A stretch of DNA of 32,000 nucleotides from Actinomadura geliboluensis (GCF_005889745.1 NZ_VCKZ01000043.1:1-32000), one strand, 5' to 3'; shown: positions 15,161 to 23,720, counted from the first letter of the stretch. The notes: generated by a model not told the origin, from the sequence alone. Made by a program: numbers and translations.

Positions 15161-16170
15161 GTGCGGTATCGGTGCGGAAGGGGGCGGCCGGGTCGCTCGG
15201 GTGGGTCCGGTCGGCGGAGACGGCGCGCATCCTCGGCACGCTGGTGCTGACGCTCGGCGTCATCGCCTGGGCGGGCGGCGACCTGTTCCGGCAGGACCTC
15301 GCGCTGCTCGGCGCGACGTACGCGCTGCTGGCGCTCGGCATGTACCTGCCGTTCAATCTGGCGGGCGCGCTGTCGCTGGCCTACAGCGCCTACGTCGCGA
15401 TCGGCGGGTACGCGGTCGGGCTCGTCGCGACGAAGACCGGTTGGCCGCTGCCCGTCGCGTACCTGCTCGGCGCCATCGCGTCCGCCGTGCTCGCGGTCGC
15501 GCTCGGGTTCGCGACGCGGCGGCTGTCCGGCTTCTACCTCGCGGCCGTGACGCTGCTGTTCGGCATGGCGTTCCAGAGCTTCCTGCTGGACGCGAAGGAC
15601 CTCACCGGCGGCGCGCTCGGCATCGGCTCCATCCGCCCCCTCACCTTCTTCGGGACGGAGCTGGACCGGCGGACGTTCATCGCCCTCACCCTGCTGGTCG
15701 TGTGGATCACGGCGGTCGCCGTCGACCGGATCCGCCGGTCCCCGTTCGGCGTCGCGCTGCAGAGCTCGCGGGACGTCCCGGCGGCGGTCGAGGCGGCCGG
15801 GATCGGCGTCCCGGCGCTGCGGCTGACCGTGCTCGGCGCGGGCGCGGCGATCGCGTCCGTCGGCGGCGGGCTGTTCACCACCGCCAACCAGACGATCGGG
15901 CCGGACACCTTCACCCTGCACCTGGTCATGCTGGCGATCTTCATGCCGCTGCTCGGCGGGCAGGGGTCGGCGTGGGGCGCGGTGCTGGGCGCGGTCCTGG
16001 TCGTGGAGCTGACGTTCAACCTGCAGATCTTCGAGCGCGCCGGGTCGCTGATCTTCGGGGTCGCGGTGCTGGCGGTCCTGCTGATCGCGCCGCGCGGCAT
16101 CCTGGGCTATGCCGGGCAGGGCGCCCGGCTGCTGCGCGGCCTGCTCACGCGTACGGGAGGGACACGATGA
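15157..16170 (+). CDS. Branched-chain amino acid-type ABC permease (LivM-like)
   Basis: A 337-aa integral membrane protein. The LivM signature GATYALLALGMYLPFNLAGALSLAYSAYVAIGGYAVG lies near the N-terminus. The coupling loop is RSPFGVALQSSRDVPAAVEAAGIGVPALR, followed by a long hydrophobic C-terminal half that ends in LIAPRGILGYAGQGARLLRGLL. The start is ATG 15157, overlapping livH by ATGA; the stop overlaps livG the same way. It pairs with LivH to form the channel. The Asn-Leu-Ala-Gly in place of the usual 'sGqlSlG' marks a divergent subgroup, again hinting at a non-amino-acid ligand. Confidence 0.93.
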   Translation: MSAVSVRKGAAGSLGWVRSAETARILGTLVLTLGVIAWAGGDLFRQDLALLGATYALLALGMYLPFNLAGALSLAYSAYVAIGGYAVGLVATKTGWPLPVAYLLGAIASAVLAVALGFATRRLSGFYLAAVTLLFGMAFQSFLLDAKDLTGGALGIGSIRPLTFFGTELDRRTFIALTLLVVWITAVAVDRIRRSPFGVALQSSRDVPAAVEAAGIGVPALRLTVLGAGAAIASVGGGLFTTANQTIGPDTFTLHLVMLAIFMPLLGGQGSAWGAVLGAVLVVELTFNLQIFERAGSLIFGVAVLAVLLIAPRGILGYAGQGARLLRGLLTRTGGTR

Positions 16171-16952
16171 CCGGCACCTTTCTCCTCGAAGGCCGCGGGC
16201 TCGGGAAGAGCTTCGGCGGGGTCCACGCGGTCGACGGCGTCGACCTGCGGCTGTCCGGCGGTGAGGTGCTCGGCCTGATCGGGCCGAACGGCGCCGGGAA
16301 GACGACGCTGGTGGACCTGCTCGACGGCGCCCAGCCCGCCGACCGGGGCACGCTCACGATCCGGGGCCGCAAGCTCAGCGGGCCGCCGTCGCGGCGGGCC
16401 CGCGCCGGGCTCGCGCGGACGTTCCAGCACCCGCACCTCGCGCACGACCTGACCGTCCGGGAGAACATCCTGCTCGGCGCCGCCGCGCGCAAGCTCGCCG
16501 GGGTCGGCGGGCTCATCGCGGGGCTCGCCGCGGGCGCGGTCCGGCCGGCCGGGTCGCGGTTCGAGGGGACGCTGCGGCATGTCGCCGAGTCCCTCGAACT
16601 CGGCGACCTGAGCCGCCGCTGCGGCGACCTCACGCTCGGCGAGCAGCGGCTCGTCGAGGTCGCGCGGGCGCTCGCGCAGGACCCGTCGGTGCTGCTGCTG
16701 GACGAGCCGTTCGCGGGCGCCGACGCCAACGGCATCGCGGCGATCTCGGCGGCGGTCCGGAAGGTGCGCGCGGCGGGCTGCGGGATCATCCTCGTCGACC
16801 ACAACGTGGACATCGTCGCGTCCCTGGTCGACCGGATCATGCTGCTGCGCTCCGGCACGGTGGTGTTCGACGGCGACCCGGCCGAGTGCCTGGCGAGCCC
16901 CGAGATGCAGGACGTCTACTTCGGAACCGGTGGTGAGACCGTTGCCCCATGA
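16167..16952 (+). CDS. ABC transporter ATP-binding protein (LivG-like)
   Basis: A 261-aa ATPase subunit. Walker A is GPNGAGKT, the Q-loop is in ARTFQHPHLAHDLTVREN, the signature is LTLGEQRLVEVARAL (a LivG-type variant of LSGGQ), Walker B is VLLLDEPFAGAD, and the switch is VDHNVD with His. The insertion with AAARKLAGVGGLIAGLAAGA is the LivG-specific segment. ATGA overlap with livM; 23-nt overlap with livF. It drives import together with LivF. Confidence 0.95.
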   Translation: MTGTFLLEGRGLGKSFGGVHAVDGVDLRLSGGEVLGLIGPNGAGKTTLVDLLDGAQPADRGTLTIRGRKLSGPPSRRARAGLARTFQHPHLAHDLTVRENILLGAAARKLAGVGGLIAGLAAGAVRPAGSRFEGTLRHVAESLELGDLSRRCGDLTLGEQRLVEVARALAQDPSVLLLDEPFAGADANGIAAISAAVRKVRAAGCGIILVDHNVDIVASLVDRIMLLRSGTVVFDGDPAECLASPEMQDVYFGTGGETVAP

Positions 16953-17703
16953 GCTGACCTTGCAGGGCGTTTCGGTGCGGTACGGGGAGTCCGTAGCCGT
17001 CGCGGACGCGTCCCTCACCTTCACCGGCGGCGCCGTCACCGGCCTGGTCGGGCCGAACGGCGCGGGGAAGTCGAGCCTGCTCCTCGCCGCGTACGGGTCC
17101 GTCGCGGCGACCGGCCGGGTGACGCTGGACGGGGAGGACATCAGCGGGCTGAGCGCCGCCCGCCGCGCCGGCCGCGGGCTCGCGATCGTCCCGCAGGGAC
17201 GGCAGATCTTTCCGCGCCTGACCGTCCGGGAGAACCTCCAGGTCATGGCCGACACGCTGGGGTTGAAGGGCGCCGAGGTCGAGACGGCGCTCGACCGGTT
17301 CCCGGTGCTGCGGGAGCGCGCCCGCGCGCTCGCCGGGGTGCTGAGCGGCGGCGAGCAGCAGATGCTCGCGGTGTCCCGCGCCCTGATGGGCTCGCCGAAG
17401 GCGCTGCTGCTGGACGAGATGTCCACCGGCCTCGCCCCGCTGATCGTGGCGGAGCTGATGGACACCGCCCGGCGGCTCGCCGAGGAGGGCACCGTGGTCG
17501 TGGTCGTCGAGCCGTCCATCGGCGCGATCCGCGACCGGCTCGACCGCGGCTACGTGCTGCTGCGCGGCCAGGTGACGGGGCCCGTGGAGGGCGGCCGGGA
17601 GCTGGACGCCGCCTACCAGCGCGCCATGGGCGTCACGGCCGGGCAGGCGGAGGCGGTGCTGCACGCGGACTCCCACGCGGCGTCGCCGCCGGGTGGAAGA
17701 TGA
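16930..17703 (+). CDS. ABC transporter ATP-binding protein (LivF-like)
   Basis: A 257-aa ATPase subunit. Walker A is GPNGAGKS, the Q-loop is VPQGRQIFPRLTVREN (the classic LivF motif), the signature is LSGGEQQMLAVSRAL and Walker B is ALLLDEMSTGLAP. The switch position reads VVEPSIGAI, with Pro-Ser where LivF usually has the His-containing 'VEQN' region, so its ATPase site may be altered or asymmetric with LivG. Possible starts are GTG 16930, GTG 16933 or TTG 16942; coupling to the end of livG makes any of them feasible. It is the last gene of the operon; the second FadR-type regulator follows after 51 nt. Confidence 0.93.
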   Translation: MVRPLPHELTLQGVSVRYGESVAVADASLTFTGGAVTGLVGPNGAGKSSLLLAAYGSVAATGRVTLDGEDISGLSAARRAGRGLAIVPQGRQIFPRLTVRENLQVMADTLGLKGAEVETALDRFPVLRERARALAGVLSGGEQQMLAVSRALMGSPKALLLDEMSTGLAPLIVAELMDTARRLAEEGTVVVVVEPSIGAIRDRLDRGYVLLRGQVTGPVEGGRELDAAYQRAMGVTAGQAEAVLHADSHAASPPGGR

Positions 17704-17754
17704 GACGCGCATGACGAGAACCGATGAGACGACATCCGAGAGGACACGGACACG

Positions 17755-18576
17755 GTGGAGGACACCGGCACCCCGGAGCCGCGCGCGCAGATGCGCCAGC
17801 CGCGGGTCGCGGACCTGCTCGCCGACACGCTGCGGGCCCGCATCCTGCGCGGTGAGCTGCCCGACGGCAGCCTGCTGCCCAAGCAGTCGGACCTGCTGGA
17901 GGAGTTCGGGGTCAGCAAGCTCGCCGCGCGGGAGGCGCTGCGCATCCTGGAGACCGAGGGGCTGATCACCGTCCGGCGCGGCAATACCGGCGGCTCGGTG
18001 GTGCACGCGCCGAAGCGCGACAGCGTCGCCTACATGCTGGCGCTCGTGCTGGAGTCGCGGCAGGCGGCGCTGCCGGACGTCGGGTTCGCGCTCCAGCAGA
18101 TCGAGCCGTTCTGCGCGGCGCTGTGCGCGCAGCGCCCGGACCGGCACACGGCCGTCGTCCCGGAGCTGCGGCGCGCGCACGAGAGCCTCGTGCACGCCGT
18201 CGAGACGGGGGACGAGAAGCGCGCGACGCCGGCGTCCCGCGAGTTCCACGAGGCGATCGTCCGGCTGTGCGGGAACGAGACGCTGTTCGTGGTGGCGGGC
18301 GCGCTGGAGACGCTGTGGACGGCGCAGGAGCGCGACTGGTCCGAGCACGCGACCCGCGCCGGGTTCTTCCCGGAGCCCGCGCTGCGCCGCCAGGCCCTGG
18401 ACGAGCACGCGCAGGCGCTCGCGCTCATCGAGGAGGGTGACGCCGAGGGCGTCGCCCGGCTGCTGCGCGGGCATCTCCAGACGGCGCAGAAGTACCCGAT
18501 GACGGGCGTCAGCGAGGACCAGCGCGTCCAGGCGACGCTGCTGCGCCCGCTGGTGCAGCCCGCCGAGCACGCGTGA
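17755..18576 (+). CDS. FadR/GntR-family transcriptional regulator (copy 2)
   Basis: A 273-aa paralogue of the regulator at 4564-5301. Its winged helix (RQPRVADLLADTLRARILRGELPDG, EFGVSKLAAREALRILETEG and RGNTGGSVVHAP) matches copy 1 at about 49 of 73 positions. The C-terminal FCD domain follows with EFHEAIVRLCGN and the His-containing LDEHAQALALIEEGD. GTG 17755 follows GAGAGGA about 10 nt upstream. Placed directly after livF in the same direction, it probably senses the transported acid or its CoA ester and represses the liv/ligase genes. It has a longer C-terminal tail than copy 1. Confidence 0.9.
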   Translation: MEDTGTPEPRAQMRQPRVADLLADTLRARILRGELPDGSLLPKQSDLLEEFGVSKLAAREALRILETEGLITVRRGNTGGSVVHAPKRDSVAYMLALVLESRQAALPDVGFALQQIEPFCAALCAQRPDRHTAVVPELRRAHESLVHAVETGDEKRATPASREFHEAIVRLCGNETLFVVAGALETLWTAQERDWSEHATRAGFFPEPALRRQALDEHAQALALIEEGDAEGVARLLRGHLQTAQKYPMTGVSEDQRVQATLLRPLVQPAEHA

Positions 18577-18585
18577 CCCCGTTAC

Positions 18586-18599
18586 TTACCACGTGGTAG
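18586..18599. promoter_or_regulatory. Operator palindrome (site 1) before the GH20 gene
   Basis: TTACCACGTGGTAG, with a perfect 12-bp palindrome at 18587-18598, lies 10 nt before the GH20 start codon. The same motif recurs at 25328 and 29759 in front of transporter and glycosidase genes. Its position next to the start suggests repression by blocking initiation or elongation. Confidence 0.75.
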
Positions 18600-18609
18600 A
18601 AAATGGGGT

Positions 18610-20187
18610 GTGAGTGATATCGCCGGTCTCGTGCCCCTGCCCCAGCGAGTGACGCCGGTCGGAGGGCCGGTGCTCCGGCTGGGCGTCGAACCCCGGGTCG
18701 CCGTGCCGTCCGACGGCCTGCGCGAGCTGGGCGAGGTCGTCGTGGACGTGCTCCGCACGCTGCACGGCGCCGAACCCGTCCTCCAGGTCGGCGGAGAGGG
18801 CGACCTCAACCTCGTGCTGCTGCGGGATCCGCCGGTCGCCGACGTCGCGCGCGTCCAGGGGATCGACCCGCTGGACGAGGGCGACGCCGGGCGCGAGCTG
18901 TACGAGCTGGACGTGCGTGAGCGCGGCGCCACCGTTACCGCGTCCTCGGCCGAGGGGCTGTTCCGGGGCGCCATGACGTTCGCGCAGCTGCTCCGGCCGG
19001 AGCAGGACGGCGGCGGCTTCACGGCGTCCGGGACGCGGATAGCGGACGGCCCGGCGTGGGCGTGGCGCGGTCTGTCGCTGGACGTGGTGCGGCGCTTCTT
19101 CACCGTCGAGCAGGTCAAGAAGGTCATCGACCTGCTGGCCTTCTACAAGTTCAACGTGCTGCACCTGCACCTGTCCGACAGCCAGGCGTGGCGGTTGCAG
19201 ATCGAGGCGTGGCCGCGGCTGACCGGCGACCTTCCGCACTACACGCAGGACGACTACCGGGAGATCGTCGCCTACGCGGCCGCCCGGTACGTCACCGTCG
19301 TGCCCGAACTGGACATGCCCGGTCATGTGCTCGCGGCCGTCCGCGCCTACCCGGAGCTGCAGGGGGACGCGGAGCCGCCGCACAAGTACCTCGCCTACCT
19401 CGATCCGCGCGCCGAGGTGACGTTCCGGTTCGTCCAAGACGTGCTGGGGGAGGTCGCCGCGCTCACCCCCGGCGCGTACCTACACCTCGGCGGGGACGAG
19501 GCGTTCGGCATGCCGGACGACCTGTACGAGCAGTTCGTCGCGCGTGCGCTGGAGATCGCGAGGGCGACGGGCAAGAAGGTCGCGGGCTGGCAGGAGACCG
19601 CCCGGTCGGGCGCGCTGACGCCGCACGACATCGCGCAGGCGTGGATCGGCGCCGGCGACGAGTTCGACCTGGACGCGGCCCGCGCGAAGACACCGGCCGA
19701 GCACCACGCGCTGCTGGAGGTCGTCGCGGAGACGTTCGCGCAGGCGGCGGACGACGTCCCGAAGGCGGTCGCGGCCGGGACGCCCGTGCTCGCCTCCGCC
19801 AGCAGCTTCCTGTACCTCGACCGCCAGTACGCCGACGACTCGGTGGACGCCGCCCAGACCGGGCGCCGGACGGAGGTCGGCCACGACTCCTACCCGACCC
19901 GCACCTGCCGCGAGCTGTTCGACTGGACGCCCGGCACGCTGACCGAGATCCCGGACGGCGCCCGCCTCGCCGGCGTCGAGGCGGCCATCTGGTGCGAGAC
20001 CGTCAAGGACTTCGACGACCTCGCGTTCCTGCTGCTCCCCCGGCTGGCGGGCATCGCGGAGAAGGCATGGACGCCCGAACGCACCGGCTGGGACGACTAC
20101 CGGCGGCGCGTCGCCGGGCACGGCGCCGGATGGGAGCGCCTCGGGCTCACCGGCTACTACCGCTCCGCCACCGTGTTCGCGCCGTAG
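18610..20187 (+). CDS. Glycoside hydrolase family 20 beta-N-acetylhexosaminidase
   Basis: A 525-aa enzyme expected to remove terminal N-acetylhexosamine by substrate-assisted catalysis. The small N-terminal GH20b domain (about 1-145) carries the AEGLFRGAMTFAQLL motif. The TIM barrel starts at AWRGLSLDVVRRFF and continues with NVLHLHLSDSQAWR and VPELDMPGHVLAA. The catalytic pair Asp296-Glu297 sits in LHLGGDEAFG, and a substrate-binding Trp in DWTPG. The canonical 'MLD.aRhf' start of the barrel reads SLDVVRRFF here. There is no signal peptide, so it acts in the cytoplasm on imported oligosaccharides. The GTG start lies just after an operator palindrome; the Shine-Dalgarno is weak (ATGGGG). The 3' end overlaps the convergent OppF-like gene by 31 nt. 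Confidence 0.93.
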   Translation: MSDIAGLVPLPQRVTPVGGPVLRLGVEPRVAVPSDGLRELGEVVVDVLRTLHGAEPVLQVGGEGDLNLVLLRDPPVADVARVQGIDPLDEGDAGRELYELDVRERGATVTASSAEGLFRGAMTFAQLLRPEQDGGGFTASGTRIADGPAWAWRGLSLDVVRRFFTVEQVKKVIDLLAFYKFNVLHLHLSDSQAWRLQIEAWPRLTGDLPHYTQDDYREIVAYAAARYVTVVPELDMPGHVLAAVRAYPELQGDAEPPHKYLAYLDPRAEVTFRFVQDVLGEVAALTPGAYLHLGGDEAFGMPDDLYEQFVARALEIARATGKKVAGWQETARSGALTPHDIAQAWIGAGDEFDLDAARAKTPAEHHALLEVVAETFAQAADDVPKAVAAGTPVLASASSFLYLDRQYADDSVDAAQTGRRTEVGHDSYPTRTCRELFDWTPGTLTEIPDGARLAGVEAAIWCETVKDFDDLAFLLLPRLAGIAEKAWTPERTGWDDYRRRVAGHGAGWERLGLTGYYRSATVFAP

Positions 20188-20957
20188 GAGGCCGCCTTCA
20201 TCAACGCCCGCGTGTAGGAGTGCCGCGGCCGGGACGTCACCTCGGCCGCGGCGCCCGTCTCCACGATCTCGCCCTGGTGGACGACCGCGACCCGGTGGCT
20301 CACGACCCGGATCACCGCCAGGTCGTGCGAGATGAACAGGTACGCGACGCCCGTCTGCTCCTGCAGCTCCAGGAACAGGTCGAGGACGGTCTTCTGCGTG
20401 GTGAGGTCGAGCGCCGACACCGGCTCGTCGCACACGATCAGCTTCGGGCCGATCGCGAGCGCGCGGGCGATCGCGACGCGCTGCCGCTGCCCGCCGGAGA
20501 ACTCGCGCGGCAGCCGGTCGGCGGCGTCCGCCGGGAGCCGGACGCGGTCCAGCAGCTCGCCGACCTTTCGCCGCGCGTCCGCGCGGGTGCGGCCCTGGGC
20601 GAGCAGCGGTTCCGACAGCGTGTCGCCGATGGTCAGCGACGGGTTCAGCGAGGTGTAGGGGTCCTGGAAGACGACCTGGATGTTGCGGCTCAGCGCGCGC
20701 CGGCGCCGGGCCGACGCCCGCTCGATGCGCTCGCCCGCGAACGTGATCGCGCCCGACTCGACCGGGACGAGCCCGAGGATCGCCCGCCCGATCGTCGTCT
20801 TGCCCGACCCGGACCCGCCGACCAGGCCGACCGTCTCACCTGGGCGGACGTCCAGCGACACGCCCCGCAGCACCTCGTTGCGCGGCGCCCGCCGCCCCTT
20901 CCCGGGGAACGAGACCCGCAGATCCTCGACCGTCAGCAGTTCATCGTTCGCGGTCAC
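20157..20957 (-). CDS. Oligopeptide/oligosaccharide ABC transporter ATP-binding protein (OppF/DppF-like)
   Basis: A 266-aa ATPase. Walker A is GGSGSGKT, the Q-loop VVFQDPYTSLNPSLTIGD is diagnostic of the Opp/Dpp group, the signature is FSGGQRQRVAIARAL, Walker B is LIVCDEPVSALD and the switch is ISHDLAV. The short C-terminal extension lacks the iron-sulphur Cys motif of longer OppF proteins. GTG 20957 overlaps a 17-codon reading frame by GTGA, which in turn overlaps the DppC-DppD gene. It supplies half of the ATPase dimer for the importer encoded upstream. In actinobacteria and thermophiles this transporter class imports peptides but also cello-, chito- and other oligosaccharides; the flanking GH20, GH3 and GH1 genes favour sugars here. 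Confidence 0.94.
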   Translation of the reverse strand: MTANDELLTVEDLRVSFPGKGRRAPRNEVLRGVSLDVRPGETVGLVGGSGSGKTTIGRAILGLVPVESGAITFAGERIERASARRRRALSRNIQVVFQDPYTSLNPSLTIGDTLSEPLLAQGRTRADARRKVGELLDRVRLPADAADRLPREFSGGQRQRVAIARALAIGPKLIVCDEPVSALDLTTQKTVLDLFLELQEQTGVAYLFISHDLAVIRVVSHRVAVVHQGEIVETGAAAEVTSRPRHSYTRALMKAASYGANTVAER

Positions 20958-21024
20958 GCCTGCCCGCCTTCCACGAGTACCGGCCTCTCACGCCTGCTCG
21001 CCGTCACGCCTGCCCGCCTTTCAC
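20953..21024. repeat. 50-bp-period junction duplication with a coupled 17-codon mini-ORF
   Basis: GTCACGCCTGCCCGCCTT occurs at 20953-20970 and again at 21003-21020. On the minus strand each copy encodes the end of the DppC-DppD frame (...GGQA-stop) with an overlapping GTGA start. Between them lies a 17-aa reading frame (21007-20954, MTASRRERPVLVEGGQA). Its tail copies the DppD C-terminus (DLVKGGQA) and its head resembles the OppF N-terminus (MTAN). Whether the peptide matters or only relays ribosomes is unknown. Confidence 0.75.
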
Positions 21025-22779
21025 CAGGTCCACGGGGCGCCAGGGAGCGCGGGTCGGGGCGTCGTCCAGGACGGCGTCCAGCAGCCGCCGCGTGTAGTCG
21101 TCGCGCGGGTCGGTCAGCACCCGCCCGGCGGGGCCCGTCTCGACGATGCGGCCGTCGTGCATCACGGCGACGCGGTCGCACACGTCCGCGACGACGCCGA
21201 GGTTGTGCGTGACCAGCAGCACGCCGAGGCCCCGTTCCCGCTGGAGGCGGCGCAGCAGCGCCAGCACCTCCGCCTGCACCAGGACGTCCAGCGCGGTCGT
21301 CGGCTCGTCCGCGATCAGCAGCTTCGGGTCGCACGAGATCGCCCCCGCGATGAGGACGCGCTGCGCCATCCCGCCGGAGATCTCGTGCGGGTACGCACGG
21401 AACGTCCGCTCCGGGTCGGCGATCTCCACGGTGCGGAGCAGGTCGAGCGCACGGCGCTTCGCGTCCGCCTTGGAGAGGCCCAGCTTGTACCGCATCGGCT
21501 CGACGAGCTGCGCGCCGATCGTGAAGGACGGGTCGAGGTTGCTCATCGGCTCCTGCGGGACGTACGCGATGACGTCGCCGCGCAGCGCCCGGTGCTCGCG
21601 TTCGGGCAGGCCGACGACCTCCCGCCCGTCCACGATGACGCTGCCGCCGCTGACGTGCCCGCCCTCGGGCAGGATGCCGAGGATCGAGAACGCCGTCTGC
21701 GTCTTGCCGGAGCCGGACTCGCCCACCAGCCCGACGATCTCGCCCTCCCGCACGTCGAGGTCGACGCCGTGCACGACCTGCTTGGACGTCCCGTCGGCGA
21801 GCCCGTAGGCGACCGCGAGGCCGCGCACCGACAGCAGCGCGGTGCCGGCGCCGCCGGTCTCGGGCGGTGCCGGGGCCGCGGCGGCGGGACGGCGGCGGGC
21901 CGGGGGCGGTGCGCCGCGGTCCTCCAGCGCGTCGCGCAGCGCCCCCGCCAGCAGCACCAGGGACGCGCTGGTGAGCCCCAGCGCCAGCCCCGGCCACACG
22001 ATCATCGAGGGTGCGCGCTCCATGTTCTGGAACGCCTCGTTCAGCATCGCGCCCCAGGTCGGGGTGTCGCCGCTGCCGATGCCGAGGAACTCCAGCCCGG
22101 CCTGCAGCCCGATCGCGAGCCCGGCGACCAGCGCGGTCTGGATGATGATCGGCGCGCGCACCACGATGAGCACGTGCCGCGCGACGATCCGCGGGTCGGT
22201 CAGCCCGGACACCCGCGCCGCGTCCACGTACAGCTCGTTCCGGACGCCCGCGACGATGCCGCGCACCAGCCGGAAGAAGGACGGCGACACCAGCACGCCG
22301 AGGACGATCATCAGCACCCACACCGTGGAGCCGAGGATCGCGCGGGACGCCAGCAGCACCACCATCGCGGGCAGCGCCATCACGAGGTTGACGACCCAGG
22401 TCGCCGCCGCGTCGAACCGTCCGCCCCGGTAGCCCGCCACCAGCCCGGACGGGACGCCGAGCCCGAGCGCGACCAGCAGTGCGATCACCGCGCCGCCGAG
22501 GGTGTTGCGGCCGCCGTGCAGCAGCCGCGCCAGGACGTCCCGTCCGGCGGAGTCGAAGCCGAGCGGGTGCCCGGCGCCGGGGCCGCCGAACGAGTCGCGC
22601 AGGTTCGCGGCGTTCGGGTCCTGCGGGCTGAGCACCGGCGCGAGGACCACCGCGACGACGATGACCAGCAGCACGGCCGCCGACATCGCGCCCAGCGGAT
22701 TCCGCAGCACCCTCCCGGCGGCCCGCGGTGCCCTTCGCGGGGGGACGACCCCCCGCGCCCTCCGGTCCGCTTCGCTCAT
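21004..22779 (-). CDS. Fused ABC permease-ATPase (DppC-DppD type)
   Basis: A 591-aa fusion. Residues about 1-285 are a DppC-like permease with five or six membrane segments and the EAA coupling loop NELYVDAARVSGLTDPRIVARHVL. A Pro/Ala/Arg-rich linker (about 286-312) leads to a DppD-like ATPase with Walker A GESGSGKT (353-360), Q-loop YVPQEPMSNLDPSFTIG, signature ISGGMAQRVLIAGA and Walker B LLIADEPTTALD. Such fusions are known in actinobacteria and lock permease and ATPase in 1:1 ratio. ATG 22779 overlaps the DppB stop (ATGA). Together with DppB and the separate OppF-like ATPase it forms a complete importer. Confidence 0.92.
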   Translation of the reverse strand: MSEADRRARGVVPPRRAPRAAGRVLRNPLGAMSAAVLLVIVVAVVLAPVLSPQDPNAANLRDSFGGPGAGHPLGFDSAGRDVLARLLHGGRNTLGGAVIALLVALGLGVPSGLVAGYRGGRFDAAATWVVNLVMALPAMVVLLASRAILGSTVWVLMIVLGVLVSPSFFRLVRGIVAGVRNELYVDAARVSGLTDPRIVARHVLIVVRAPIIIQTALVAGLAIGLQAGLEFLGIGSGDTPTWGAMLNEAFQNMERAPSMIVWPGLALGLTSASLVLLAGALRDALEDRGAPPPARRRPAAAAPAPPETGGAGTALLSVRGLAVAYGLADGTSKQVVHGVDLDVREGEIVGLVGESGSGKTQTAFSILGILPEGGHVSGGSVIVDGREVVGLPEREHRALRGDVIAYVPQEPMSNLDPSFTIGAQLVEPMRYKLGLSKADAKRRALDLLRTVEIADPERTFRAYPHEISGGMAQRVLIAGAISCDPKLLIADEPTTALDVLVQAEVLALLRRLQRERGLGVLLVTHNLGVVADVCDRVAVMHDGRIVETGPAGRVLTDPRDDYTRRLLDAVLDDAPTRAPWRPVDLVKGGQA

Positions 22780-23720
22780 GAGGAGACCCTCGCCTTCGGG
22801 TTCAGCCAGCCGATCATGACGTCCACCAGCAGGTTGACCGCGATGACGCCGATCACGGTGACCATGACCAGCGCCATGATCACGGGGATGTCGCCGCGGG
22901 TGGTGTAGGTGACGGTCATGCTGCCGATCCCCGGCAGCCCGAAGATCTGCTCGACCAGCACCGCGCCGCCGAGCAGGCCGACGAACTGCAGGCCGAGGAC
23001 GGTCAGCGCGGGCGCCGCCGCGTTGCGCAGCACGTGCCGGAACAGGATCCGGGACGGCGGCAGCCCGCGCGCCCGCAGCGTGCGGACGTAGTCCTGCCGC
23101 AGCACGTCGATGACCGCGCCGCGCACCTGCTGCGAGACGCCGGCGACGCCCGCGACCGACAGCGACGCGATCGGCAGCGTGACCGTGGCCAGCCAGCCGG
23201 ACGGCGACTCGGTCAGCCCGGTGTAGCCGATCGCGGGGAACCAGCGCAGCCGCACCGCGAACACGACCACGATCACCAGCGTGACGAGGAAGCCCGGCAG
23301 CGCGTACCCGATGACGCCGAGCACCTGCACGAACCGGTCGACCGCGCCGCGCCGGACGCCCGCCCACACCCCGAGCAGCAGCGACAGGGCGGCCGTGACC
23401 AGCGTGACCCCGGCCATCAGGCTGAGCGTGACCGGCAGCCGCGTCGAGATCGCCTGGACGACGTCCTCGCCGGTGAACCAGGACGTCCCGAAGTCGCCCC
23501 GGACGGCGTGCGCCAGCCAGTCGGCGTACTGGACGAGGACGGTCCGGTCGAGGCCGAGCTCGGCGTTCTTGGCGTCCACCAGGTCCTGCGGCGCCTGCCC
23601 GCCGAGGATCTGCCGCCCGACGTCGTTGTCCGGGACCGACAGCAGCAGGTAGGACAGGACGGAGATCACGAACAGCAGCACCGCCCCCGCCGCGGCCCGG
23701 CGCGCGAGGAACCGCGTCAC
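22776..23720 (-). CDS. ABC transporter permease (DppB-like)
   Basis: A 314-aa inner-membrane permease of the binding-protein-dependent transport family. It has an N-terminal membrane helix (RRAAAGAVLLFVISVLSYLLLS), the extracytoplasmic domain with GLDRTVLVQYADWL and the DFGTSW motif typical of DppB, further helices, and the EAA loop DVLRQDYVRTLRARGLPPSRILFRHVLRNA. GTG 23720 overlaps the binding-protein stop by 4 nt (GTGA), so translation is coupled. It forms the channel with the DppC part of the fused protein. Confidence 0.93.
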   Translation of the reverse strand: MTRFLARRAAAGAVLLFVISVLSYLLLSVPDNDVGRQILGGQAPQDLVDAKNAELGLDRTVLVQYADWLAHAVRGDFGTSWFTGEDVVQAISTRLPVTLSLMAGVTLVTAALSLLLGVWAGVRRGAVDRFVQVLGVIGYALPGFLVTLVIVVVFAVRLRWFPAIGYTGLTESPSGWLATVTLPIASLSVAGVAGVSQQVRGAVIDVLRQDYVRTLRARGLPPSRILFRHVLRNAAAPALTVLGLQFVGLLGGAVLVEQIFGLPGIGSMTVTYTTRGDIPVIMALVMVTVIGVIAVNLLVDVMIGWLNPKARVSS

